From positions 1-14,546 of the forward strand of contig JACRDV010000014.1 in the NCBI GenBank assembly GCA_024860865.1: a stretch of 14,546 nt of DNA, read 5' to 3'. Positions 1 to 5,835 of this stretch are shown here, piece after piece. The translations under genes and the position numbers were made by a program. Numbering within the stretch: the stretch's first letter is position 1; every line of letters starts with the position of its first letter. A model generated the notes under the pieces. The model saw nothing but the letters and a program-made list of their open reading frames with translations, was not told the origin of the DNA and made no database searches. Source of the DNA: Methanobacteriota archaeon. GTDB lineage: Archaea; JACRDV01.

Positions 1-118
1 AAATTTCTTGGATAAATGGATGATAAAGCTTAGCGCTAAGGATCATTTCGTCAAGATAAGGCTCAAGTGTAGAGTCTATTAGTTTAGTATATTGGTCCAA
101 TAAATTTTCAAAATTCAT
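1..118 (-). CDS. N-terminal fragment of a probable polyprenyl (geranylgeranyl) diphosphate synthase
   Basis: An ATG-started reading frame runs off the left edge, giving 39 codons. The peptide begins MNFENLLDQYTKLID and ends near LYHPFIQEI. This resembles the extreme N-terminus of archaeal trans-prenyltransferases (IdsA type), in which a helix and a HPF-type segment precede the conserved GGKR motif; that motif and the two Asp-rich motifs would lie outside the window. Such enzymes make the C20/C25 isoprenoid chain of archaeal lipids in the cytoplasm. The upstream region (119-265) is AT-rich and could hold the promoter, but I see no unambiguous TATA box. The assignment rests on weak N-terminal resemblance only. 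It appears to be the first chromosomal gene beyond the tRNA-linked island. Confidence 0.4.
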   Translation of the reverse strand, partial: MNFENLLDQYTKLIDSTLEPYLDEMILSAKLYHPFIQEI

Positions 119-265
119 TGTAATCATGATTATTTCTTTTATTATAGTTTTATTTCTTTTTTGTATTTATGAAGAATTCTTGCGTTAAACAGTAACCATT
201 TTTTCATCTTTTATCGTGCAAAATCAAAAATTTTATGAAAACACATCAATTTAATTAAAAATTTT

Positions 266-302
266 GCTCTGGAATTCAGAACAGCGCCGGGGTAGGGAAT
301 TG
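266..302 (-). repeat. Distal duplicated 3' end of tRNA-Ser (att-like scar 1)
   Basis: Positions 284-302 (GCGCCGGGGTAGGGAATTG on the plus strand) are identical to 3453-3471, the 3' strand of the acceptor and T stems of the tRNA-Ser gene, in the same orientation. The left flank 266-283 (GCTCTGGAATTCAGAACA) is nearly the same as the flank of the second copy at 1721-1738. Beyond 302 the match to the tRNA stops. A partial tRNA 3' end lying downstream of an intact tRNA gene in direct orientation is the usual mark of tyrosine-recombinase integration. This copy would be the outer border of the island. Confidence 0.75.
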
Positions 303-334
303 CTCTTCGCTTAAAGAAGGCGGCAGAGTCTTGG

Positions 335-380
335 AAAAATGAGGATTGAAAGTTGTCGGACACAACTTGCTCAGTCCTCA
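335..380 (-). terminator. Hairpin plus U-tract downstream of the MNT gene
   Basis: Read on the minus strand, TGAGGACTGA (380-371) pairs with TCAATCCTCA (349-340) with one G-U pair. Inside, GTTGT and ACAAC pair around a five-base loop, and the stem is followed directly by five T (339-335). It starts about 27 bases after the nucleotidyltransferase stop codon. The form is that of an intrinsic terminator for the HEPN/MNT transcript. Archaea often need only the U-tract, so the stem may have another role. Confidence 0.5.
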
Positions 381-406
381 ATCATCCTTCTATCGCTAAG
401 GAAAAA

Positions 407-1033
407 TCAGAAGCTCAATAAAACAACAGCCCTTTTTTCAAGGGAAACGCTGTATTTCTTGAAAAATTCATCGAACTCTTTTTCAGCATAAGATGGTACC
501 ATTATTATTCCACTGCCCAGCTTCTGCCCGCCCTTCCTCTCTAAAAGTCCTTTGTAGGCGTATTCCTTCCTTTCCTTTTTGAATGTAATGCCGTAAAGGC
601 TTCGGTTTATCTCCATTTTTTTTGTCCTTGCGAGGTTTGAAAGATCGAAGGAATAAAGCAGCATTGGGGAGAACCCACTTGCACCTGCTGGCAGAACAGG
701 CTCATTGTCAGGTCTTTTGTAAAGCACCAAGGCATCACTGAAAACATTATAAAAGAACTCGACTTCAGAAACAAGATTTTCGACACCGATGCACACTGGA
801 ACTACTGTTCTCTTTTCTTCTCCTGCGTATTTTCCTACTATTTTGAGAACTTTCTTCTCTGCTTTCTTTGCCTCTTTCCTGTTGTCAAATACTAAAAGCA
901 GATCTACATCACTTTTCCTTGTTATTTCTCCTCTTGCAAAGCTGCCGAAGAGAAGTATTGCTCTAAGCGCAGGGAAGGAAGACGCTATACTTCTGATCAT
1001 TTCCGGCTTTATATCCTCATATCTCAATGCCAA
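407..1033 (-). CDS. MNT-type nucleotidyltransferase (partner of HEPN protein)
   Basis: This is a 208-residue protein with a DNA polymerase beta-fold minimal nucleotidyltransferase domain. The signature is GSFARGEITRKSDVDLLL, with G30-S31 and the metal-binding pair D42 and D44. The C-terminal part (about residues 125-208) is a separate small domain with KGLLERKGGQKLGSGIIMVP, seen as an extension in archaeal nucleotidyltransferases. Proteins of this family pair with HEPN proteins and in characterised MntA/HepT modules neutralise the toxin by adding AMP to it. Here the gene overlaps the end of an upstream HEPN-like frame by 17 bases. The start is TTG at 1033; GGAGG lies 12 bases upstream, and no ATG lies near in frame. 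A hairpin-T terminator follows. The nucleotidyltransferase fold is clear; the antitoxin role is inferred from the partner. Confidence 0.8.
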   Translation of the reverse strand: MALRYEDIKPEMIRSIASSFPALRAILLFGSFARGEITRKSDVDLLLVFDNRKEAKKAEKKVLKIVGKYAGEEKRTVVPVCIGVENLVSEVEFFYNVFSDALVLYKRPDNEPVLPAGASGFSPMLLYSFDLSNLARTKKMEINRSLYGITFKKERKEYAYKGLLERKGGQKLGSGIIMVPSYAEKEFDEFFKKYSVSLEKRAVVLLSF

Positions 1034-1360
1034 GCTTTTTCACTTCCTCCAATATTTCTTCCATCAAGCGGAGTGCAGCAGCTTTCTTGGCTCCATTTTC
1101 GTGCCTATAAGAGCCAAGATATATGAGCAACTCCCCGAAGTTCTTCCCGCACTTGGTCGAGATTTTGTAAGCTAAATTCTTGGACTCGTCATGCGTTGAG
1201 GTCTCCTTCTTTTTAGCGAGTGTGTTGCCCCATTGACCGCATATTCTGCTGCCTTAAAAGCGTTTTGAATGGCTGCTGCTGGAGAAGATGCACTTCTTGC
1301 CAATGCTGCAAAGTCCTTTGCAGCGGCTATGTCGTCTTTTGCTTCGGCTATTAAAATAAT
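1017..1360 (-). pseudogene. HEPN-domain protein, disrupted by a single-base frameshift
   Basis: Two adjacent minus-strand frames together give one HEPN-like protein of about 114 residues. The first frame (from about 1360) encodes AKDDIAAAKDFAALARSA and then NAFKAAEYAVNGATHSLK. The second (from about 1213 to 1017) continues KKETSTHDESKNLAYKIS and ends with YRHENGAKKAAALRLMEEIL. The helix pattern with AAEYAVN and a following THDE matches HEPN proteins that sit next to MNT genes. The frames join at a run of five A on the minus strand (plus-strand T-run 1210-1214); one more A would restore the reading frame. No ATG, GTG or TTG starts the first frame after its stop at about 1370-1372, so ATT at 1360 behind AGAAGGT is the only visible candidate. 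I do not see a clean RxxxxH catalytic motif. It could be a decayed toxin, a programmed -1 slip site, or a sequencing error. Confidence 0.55.
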
Positions 1361-1368
1361 ACCTTCTT

Positions 1369-1485
1369 TCTAATACGATTTTAGATAGATAGGTAGCATA
1401 CATGGCTTTCTAATACTATATTAGAATTCTAATATGAAAATTAGAGCATGCGTTAAACAGAGCATCTTTCTAATATTATATTAGA
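1369..1485. promoter_or_regulatory. Four operator-like inverted repeats TCTAAT-N5/6-ATTAGA upstream of the HEPN/MNT genes
   Basis: Four copies of a short palindrome lie just upstream of the HEPN start: TCTAATACGATTTTAGA (1369-1385), TCTAATACTATATTAGA (1409-1425), TCTAATATGAAAATTAGA (1428-1445) and TCTAATATTATATTAGA (1469-1485). Three are preceded by CTT. Start-to-start distances are 40, 19 and 41 bases, close to whole helical turns, so bound proteins would sit on one face of the DNA. The second copy contains a TATA-like core about 50-65 bases from the HEPN start. The layout suggests cooperative repression of the HEPN/MNT transcript, perhaps by an MNT/HEPN complex or by an outside regulator; neither protein here has an evident HTH. 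Confidence 0.6.
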
Positions 1486-1690
1486 TTTGTGATATATAGG
1501 CAATCTGGTATAAAATTTGAGCATACTTTAAAACTCTTGGAATGCTTAGTCCATTTGCGAAACAGTTCTCTTGGGATTTTAGAATCAGCTCTCTGTTTTC
1601 ATCTAGAACTTGGGAATTTCTAAGCGCTTCTATTGCCTTTTCAAGCTTCTGCTCGTAATTGTGATATTTGTTCCTTTCATCGAATATTTG
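1481..1690 (-). pseudogene. N-terminal remnant of an archaeal tyrosine recombinase (integrase)
   Basis: The minus-strand frame from 1690 to the TAA at 1483-1481 has 69 codons. It reads HNYEQKLEKAIEAL, then LDENRELILKSQENCFANGL, then SIPRVLKYAQILYQIA. This is the pattern of the N-terminal SAM-like core-binding domain of archaeal XerA/SSV/pNOB8-type integrases (YEKxLExA..., NxxLILxFxxxCFxxGLS, ARxxKYxxxLxxIA). The catalytic R-HxxR-Y domain is missing: the frame ends at the operator repeats. No ATG remains at the front, and TAA (1693-1691) lies just upstream. It begins about 30 bases from the duplicated tRNA 3' end at 1721-1748, the position an integrase gene takes in tRNA-integrated elements. 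It is clearly not functional and marks past integration. Confidence 0.72.
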
Positions 1691-1720
1691 TTACGCGCCG
1701 GCTTTTTATTTAACTTCAGT

Positions 1721-1748
1721 GCTCTGGAATTGCAGAATGGCGCCGGGG
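1721..1748 (-). repeat. Middle duplicated 3' end of tRNA-Ser (att-like scar 2)
   Basis: TGGCGCCGGGG (1738-1748) equals 3451-3461, the CCA, discriminator and acceptor 3' strand of the tRNA-Ser gene, in the same orientation; then the sequence diverges. The outer flank 1721-1737 (GCTCTGGAATTGCAGAA) matches 266-281 almost base for base and also resembles the flank of the real tRNA (TCTTGAATT at 3437-3445). It separates the HEPN/MNT compartment from the AbiE compartment and lies next to the integrase remnant. Confidence 0.65.
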
Positions 1749-1785
1749 AATAGGTTTAGGCTATCGTTTAGACTAATATGTTACC

Positions 1786-1832
1786 TTGTGATATATATTA
1801 AAATATCATAGAATGTGTGATCTTGTGATATA
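1786..1832 (+). promoter_or_regulatory. AbiEi promoter with TATA box inside an inverted repeat and flanking direct repeats
   Basis: TTGTGATATA occurs at 1786-1795 and again at 1823-1832, directly before the AbiEi ATG; a third exact copy is at 1487-1496. The first copy continues into TGATATATATTAAAATATCA (1789-1808), an inverted repeat that contains a TATA-like box at about 1791-1800. Transcription would then start near 1818-1825, giving a short leader. AbiEi antitoxins of type IV modules are known to bind repeats in their own promoter, so this is a natural autoregulatory operator. The role is inferred. Confidence 0.5.
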
Positions 1833-1833
1833 A

Positions 1834-2466
1834 ATGAAAACGAGCCTTTTGCTCAAAAAGCTCCGCATGGAAGGAAAGGAGTTCGTGTCTTCCACAGAGC
1901 TTAAGCGATACTGCAAGTCAATGAAGCTCAGTTATGAAACGGTAATCAGATATTTCACTTCACGCGGCTACCTAGTGAGGATCTTCAGAGGGATCTTCTA
2001 CATTAAATCCTTAGACGAAAGCAAGCTCGGAAAAACAAAGTACAGCCATCTGGAGTTGGTTGCGAAAGGGTTGGAGATGAAGAACGTCAAGAACTGGTAC
2101 TTCGGCTTTTACACGGCCTTGAAACTGAACAACATGACGCATGAGCATTTTGCAATTGATTATGTCGTCAGCGACAAGATATTCCGCGCAAAGCCGATGG
2201 GCATTGCAGGCTACGAATTCAAATTCATCAAACTTGCATCCCCACTTTTGGAATTCGGCGTAACAAAAGACAGGCTGAGATACTCTGATGCTGAGAAAAC
2301 AATTCTTGACTTCGTTTATACATGGAGATATAATGGAATCCCTAAAGAGAGGATAGTTCTAGATATCAAAGAATGGGTCAAGAGCGTCTCCAAAGAAAAA
2401 ATCAAAGAATATGCTAAGAGATATCCCAAGACAATTAGAGAAATCGTTGAAGAGGCAGTCGGATGA
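1834..2466 (+). CDS. AbiEi-family antitoxin / transcriptional regulator
   Basis: A 210-residue protein whose first about 70 residues form a winged helix-turn-helix: SSTELKRYCKSMKLSYETVI, then a wing ending in RGIFYIK. The rest matches the AbiEi C-terminal domain: WYFGFYTALKLNNMTHEHF, the segment YEFKFIKLASPLLEFGV, and YSDAEKTILDFVY, where the family has the S.xEkTllD signature. AbiEi is the antitoxin of type IV toxin-antitoxin pairs; it represses the operon and counters the AbiEii nucleotidyltransferase. The stop overlaps the next gene by ATGA, so the two are translationally coupled. The ATG at 1834 is supported by the promoter layout just upstream. The pair is on the strand opposite to all surrounding housekeeping genes and lies inside a tRNA 3'-end repeat, which suggests acquisition. 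Confidence 0.85.
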   Translation: MKTSLLLKKLRMEGKEFVSSTELKRYCKSMKLSYETVIRYFTSRGYLVRIFRGIFYIKSLDESKLGKTKYSHLELVAKGLEMKNVKNWYFGFYTALKLNNMTHEHFAIDYVVSDKIFRAKPMGIAGYEFKFIKLASPLLEFGVTKDRLRYSDAEKTILDFVYTWRYNGIPKERIVLDIKEWVKSVSKEKIKEYAKRYPKTIREIVEEAVG

Positions 2467-3389
2467 GAAAAGATTTTGTGAATGAGGTCAGCAGGATTCA
2501 GCGAATCAAAAGAGCAGATTTGATAGAAAAAGATCTGATACTCCATCTGATGCTGCTAGATCTTTCCAAAGACAAGTTCTTCTCTAAAAATTTTATTTTC
2601 AAAGGCGGGACGTGCTTGATAAAGTATTACCTCGGATACTTCCGGTTCTCCGAAGACATAGACTTTACGTGGAAGAATCAGAAAGTATTTGAAGGAAAGT
2701 CTCAGAAAGAGATTCGAGTTTATCTGTCAAAAATCATAGATGAACTGGGAGACATTTTCGAAAGGCTAGCAGTGAAGCGAGGCTTGGATTTCAAATGTGA
2801 GAAGCACAACAAAAGCTATGTGGAGCTTGGTGGAGGAAATAAAACCTGTACATTCAAGATCTGGTATCAGTCAGATATACTTGGTCACAGAAGCTTCGTA
2901 AAGGTTCAAATAAATTTTGTTGAAAAATTGTATTTTGTTCCGAAGAGAGCAGAATTGAAAAGTCTGTTAAGCAAAGAACAAGAAGAGCTCAGTATACTGT
3001 TTCCAGAGTACAAAGAATACATGCAGAGAATTCGTTTCGACGTGTATTATATCCGCGAGATTCTGAGCGAAAAGATAAGGTCGATTCTAACACGGGAAGG
3101 AGTCAAGGCACGTGATTTTCTGGACGTTTACTTAATATGCAGAAAATTCAACATCAAGTTGGAAGACATTCATGAGAGCATTGTTAGCAAGACGCGGTTC
3201 ATGCTCAACCTTTATGAGAAGTACAGAAGGAATTTGGCAGAGAAGAAGGATATAGTTACATCAGGAAAAGTCTTCAAGTTGGGGGAAGAGAGAGGGCTCC
3301 TACTTCAGGATATAGAGGAAAAGGAATTCTACAAATTTCTAGAAGACTTCAGTGTGTTCTTAAAGAAGGTTACCGAAGAATTGGTTTGA
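2463..3389 (+). CDS. AbiEii/AbiGii-family nucleotidyltransferase toxin
   Basis: A 308-residue protein with the AbiEii nucleotidyltransferase signature: FKGGTCLIKYYLGYFRFSED starts near residue 46 and is followed by IDF, giving G48-G49-T50 and the S63/D65/D67 metal site. The second conserved block, REILSEKIRSILTREG with ARDFLDVYL (about residues 198-224), has the K and the RD..D of the family. Related toxins transfer nucleotides and block growth, giving abortive infection or plasmid stability; the known tRNA nucleotidyltransferase activity of relatives is family knowledge and is not shown by this sequence. The motifs are complete and the length is usual, so the toxin is probably intact. It overlaps the AbiEi gene by ATGA and ends 61 bases before the 3' end of tRNA-Ser. 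Confidence 0.87.
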   Translation: MRKDFVNEVSRIQRIKRADLIEKDLILHLMLLDLSKDKFFSKNFIFKGGTCLIKYYLGYFRFSEDIDFTWKNQKVFEGKSQKEIRVYLSKIIDELGDIFERLAVKRGLDFKCEKHNKSYVELGGGNKTCTFKIWYQSDILGHRSFVKVQINFVEKLYFVPKRAELKSLLSKEQEELSILFPEYKEYMQRIRFDVYYIREILSEKIRSILTREGVKARDFLDVYLICRKFNIKLEDIHESIVSKTRFMLNLYEKYRRNLAEKKDIVTSGKVFKLGEERGLLLQDIEEKEFYKFLEDFSVFLKKVTEELV

Positions 3390-3450
3390 AGCCAGTTGCA
3401 GTTTAATGGTCAAAGAGAGCATAAATTGAGCCTATTTCTTGAATTTTATA

Positions 3451-3537
3451 TGGCGCCGGGGTAGGGAATTGAACCCTAGCGACCCATAAGGGCCACGGGA
3501 TCTCAAGTCCCGCGCATTTCCACTCTGCCACCCCGGC
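3451..3537 (-). tRNA. tRNA-Ser (anticodon UGA)
   Basis: The minus strand folds as a class II tRNA. The acceptor stem GCCGGGG/CCCCGGC is perfect, followed by discriminator G and an encoded CCA (3453-3451). The anticodon stem CGGGA/TCCCG closes the loop CTTGAGA, giving anticodon TGA for serine UCA codons. A long variable arm (GGCCC/GGGTC) and the T arm TAGGGTTCAATTCCCTA follow. Discriminator G and the large variable arm support serine over leucine. There is no intron. A weak TATA-like CTATAC lies about 22 bases upstream on the minus strand. The 3' part (3451-3471) is duplicated at 1738-1748 and 284-302, so this gene served as an integration site and kept its full sequence. Plus-strand toxin transcripts from the AbiE pair would run into it in antisense. 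Confidence 0.95.
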
Positions 3538-3760
3538 TCCTTTTTTAAGTTACAAAGTATAGTTTTGTATGTATTTAGCTCCTTTTGCTCCTCTGGGTTA
3601 AGCTCCAACTTCTGAAAAGACCATGTTGTTCGTCGGCTCAACTCTTAGTATGCAAAATCTTTGACTAGTAATACTTCACAATTCTAAGTTTAATGTTCTT
3701 TGCTATTTTTTAGATGTCTTAAGTTTCATGCAAATATTTAACATTGTTTTATTAAAATCA

Positions 3761-3777
3761 AAATATTTAAATATATT
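3761..3777 (+). promoter_or_regulatory. TATA-box region for the small coiled-coil gene
   Basis: AAATATTTAAATATATT lies 26 to 42 bases before the GTG at 3803. An archaeal TATA box about 25-30 bases upstream would place the transcript start at or just before that codon, which fits a leaderless or very short leader message. Confidence 0.4.
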
Positions 3778-3802
3778 AAAAAGAAAGAAATCGTATGTTG
3801 GT

Positions 3803-4024
3803 GTGAGTTTGATTAAAGAAAAGAATTCTCCTCAAGATTCTAAAACGCAAGAAACTGAATATGAAGATGTAATTTTGGGAGAAATAGAAGATCTAAGAAA
3901 AAGGATAATTGAACAACAAAAAATATTCGAAGAGCGATTGGAAGCAGAAATGAAATTCAATTTAGAAAAATTAAAAGTTATAGAAAAGCTTCGAAAAGAA
4001 AGATCAAATTTGATTCCAACTTAG
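3803..4024 (+). CDS. Small charged coiled-coil protein, function unknown
   Basis: I do not recognise this protein. From the GTG start it has 73 residues: a polar N-terminal stretch (about 20 residues rich in K, Q, E, T) followed by a long helix of heptad character, including LGEIEDLRKRIIEQQ and then FNLEKLKVIEKLRKERSNL. It ends with LIPT. There is no signal peptide or membrane segment. The frame is open upstream to an ATG at 3728, but those 25 codons lie across the TATA-like sequence, so GTG 3803 is preferred. It stands alone on the plus strand between tRNA-Ser and the uS10 gene and is AT-rich. It may be a small structural or regulatory protein; no operon partner is visible. Confidence 0.5.
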   Translation: MSLIKEKNSPQDSKTQETEYEDVILGEIEDLRKRIIEQQKIFEERLEAEMKFNLEKLKVIEKLRKERSNLIPT

Positions 4025-4154
4025 AAAGTAATTGATAAAAGATAGGAAAAAAGATGGTGAACAAAGGAGAACTAGAAGAAAGTATATTTAATTACTTTTG
4101 AGGTAGACATCGACTATATTGCTTATTGATAATTGTTGCTATCAATCCTTTTGA

Positions 4155-4181
4155 AAATTAAAAAAATTATAAATCAAAAAA
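4155..4181 (-). terminator. U-tract terminator after the uS10 gene
   Basis: Directly after the uS10 stop the minus strand has T6 (4181-4176) and then T7 (4166-4160) in AT-rich DNA without a stem. Archaeal RNA polymerase stops at such U-tracts. It would end the EF-1A/uS10 transcript. Confidence 0.45.
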
Positions 4182-4182
4182 G

Positions 4183-4494
4183 CTATGAGTGAAGCTCTAT
4201 TTCAATTGCCACTCCCTCTGGGACTTGAACGCGCATAATTTGTCTAAGTGCACGCTCATCTGCTTCGATATCAATTAACCGCTTATGAATGCGCATTTCC
4301 CAATGATCCCAAGTAGCCGAACCTTCTCCATCCGGTGATTTGCGAACAGGGACAACTAACTTTTTTGTTGGAAGCGGGATTGGACCTGAAATTTCGATTC
4401 CAGTTCTTTCAACAATTTTTTTTACTTGATTGCATACATCATCAAGTTTCTTTGGGTCAGTTCCTGTGAGCCTAATGCGCGCTTTCTGAGCCAT
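4183..4494 (-). CDS. rps10: Small ribosomal subunit protein uS10
   Basis: A 103-residue protein of the archaeal S10 length and sequence: [20 protein letters not shown] at the N-terminus, the GPIPLPTKK loop with basic residues that contacts 16S rRNA, then [14 protein letters not shown] and an acidic end IEIELHS. It is part of the head of the 30S subunit. It follows the EF-1A gene by 30 bases on the same strand, the usual archaeal tuf-rps10 pair, and is the last gene of the run, with U-tracts behind it. Nothing odd in the sequence. Confidence 0.97.
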   Translation of the reverse strand: MAQKARIRLTGTDPKKLDDVCNQVKKIVERTGIEISGPIPLPTKKLVVPVRKSPDGEGSATWDHWEMRIHKRLIDIEADERALRQIMRVQVPEGVAIEIELHS

Positions 4495-4524
4495 CTCTCA
4501 ACCACAATTGAAAAATTAATGAAA

Positions 4525-5799
4525 TTACTTGCCAGACACAATGTCAAGTACAACTCCAGCAGCTATAGTCATCCCCATATCTCTAATTGCAAATCTTGAG
4601 AGCTGTGGTATTTCATTCGCTTTTTCGAGAACTAGTGACCTAGTTGGTTTAAAGCGAACAATTGCTGCATCGCCAGTTTTTAGGAAATCTGGTTTCTCTT
4701 TCTTTGTTTCACCAGTTCTTGGATCAATTGTCTTAACAAGTTCAATGAATGTACAAGCAATTTGAGCCGTGTGTGCATGAAACACAGGAGTGTATCCAGC
4801 TGCGATTGCCGTTGGATGCTGTATTACAACAATTTGTCCAGTAAATTCTTTCACAACTGTTGGTGGTTTATCTGTGTGTCCAGCAACATCTCCGCGCTTA
4901 ATGTCCCCTTTACCAACGCCTCGAACGTTAAATCCGATATTGTCGCCGGGTTCAGCCTGTGGAATCGTTTCGTGATGCATTTCAATGGACTTTACTTCGC
5001 CTTTTATGCCAGCAGGTTCAAAAATAATAGTTTCTCCAGTTTTAATAATTCCTGTTTCAACTCGACCTACCGGCACAGTGCCAATACCAGTAATAGTATA
5101 GACATCTTGAACTGGGATGCGCAATGGCAAGTTTATAGGTTTCTCTGGTATTTTTATGGCATTGAAAGCGTCAATCAAGGTTTGGCCAGTATACCATTTC
5201 ATTTTATCATTGCGTTTGGTTATATTCTCGGCGCTTGCATAAGATGCAATTGGTATAAATGATATTTGTTCTGGTTTATATCCGACTGACTTAAGGAGTT
5301 TTTCCAGTTCTCCTTTAAGTTCATCATACCTTTTATTATCGTAATTGACTCTATCCATTTTATTTATTGCAACAATAAGTTGTGGGATACCTATCGTTCG
5401 TGCTAGGAAAGTATGTTCTCTAGTCTGAGGTTTAATTCCATCAGCGGCATCAACGACTAATAAAGCAGCATCAGCTTGTGAAGCACCAGTGATCATATTT
5501 TTAACGAAGTCACGGTGGCCGGGAGCATCGATGATTGTAAAATAGTATTTGTCTGTCTCGAATCTTGTATGGGACAAGTCAATTGTTAAACCGCGCTCTC
5601 GCTCTTCCTTTAAGCGGTCAAGAACAAATGCTAGTTCAAAAGTTTCTTTGCCATATGCTTTAGCTTCTTCTTTTAGCTTTTTAATTTCTATTTCACTTAC
5701 AGCACCAGTTTCGTAGAGAATTCTACCTACTGTTGTAGATTTACCATGGTCTACATGACCGATTGTAATCAGGTTTAAGTGAGGTTTTTTCTCGGGCAT
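4525..5799 (-). CDS. tuf: Translation elongation factor EF-1 alpha (aEF-1A)
   Basis: A 424-residue GTPase that brings aminoacyl-tRNA to the ribosomal A site. The G domain shows GHVDHGKS (residues 14-21), RGLTI in switch I (69-73), DAPGH (91-95) and NKMD (146-149). Domains II and III follow, with [19 protein letters not shown] and the tRNA-binding HAHTAQIAC region. The N-terminus [11 protein letters not shown] is the archaeal form. The frame is open further upstream to 5835, but AAAGGAGG stands six bases before the ATG at 5799, so this start is chosen; the earlier ATG would add an atypical 12-residue extension. It is separated from EF-2 by about 360 bases, so it probably has its own promoter, and it is followed by uS10. 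Confidence 0.97.
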   Translation of the reverse strand: MPEKKPHLNLITIGHVDHGKSTTVGRILYETGAVSEIEIKKLKEEAKAYGKETFELAFVLDRLKEERERGLTIDLSHTRFETDKYYFTIIDAPGHRDFVKNMITGASQADAALLVVDAADGIKPQTREHTFLARTIGIPQLIVAINKMDRVNYDNKRYDELKGELEKLLKSVGYKPEQISFIPIASYASAENITKRNDKMKWYTGQTLIDAFNAIKIPEKPINLPLRIPVQDVYTITGIGTVPVGRVETGIIKTGETIIFEPAGIKGEVKSIEMHHETIPQAEPGDNIGFNVRGVGKGDIKRGDVAGHTDKPPTVVKEFTGQIVVIQHPTAIAAGYTPVFHAHTAQIACTFIELVKTIDPRTGETKKEKPDFLKTGDAAIVRFKPTRSLVLEKANEIPQLSRFAIRDMGMTIAAGVVLDIVSGK

Positions 5800-5835
5800 T
5801 CGCATCCTCCTTTTAGGTGATAATACAGCATACAA

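Noticed and set aside
180-192. TGCGTTAAACAG occurs at 181-192 and again at 1449-1460.
   Set aside because: A 12-base repeat in this length of AT-rich DNA can arise by chance, and the flanks do not match.
308-350. GGCGGCAGAGTCTTGGAAAAATG resembles the 5' half of the tRNA-Ser, on the opposite strand.
   Set aside because: Only an eight-base exact core is shared and no cloverleaf can be folded; the strong hairpin here is better explained as a terminator.
789-1175. A 128-codon plus-strand open frame opposite the MNT gene.
   Set aside because: It is antisense to a protein with clear nucleotidyltransferase motifs; its composition is that of a reverse-strand shadow.
1369-1485. The four TCTAAT...ATTAGA repeats as a small CRISPR array.
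   Set aside because: The repeats are 17-18 bases, palindromic and unevenly spaced by 2-24 bases, without spacers of constant length.
1695-1716. GCGCCGGCTTTTTATTTAACTT looks a little like the 5' border of the tRNA-Ser gene (CCGGCTCCTTTTTTAAGTT).
   Set aside because: The match needs gaps, and no other tRNA 5' sequence lies beside it; too weak to call another tRNA fragment.
3432-3641. A 69-codon minus-strand open frame.
   Set aside because: It covers the tRNA-Ser gene and its flanks and has no protein-like features.
4053-4100. A 15-codon plus-strand open frame starting ATGGTGAACAAAGG.
   Set aside because: It is too short, and no family or good ribosome-binding site supports it.
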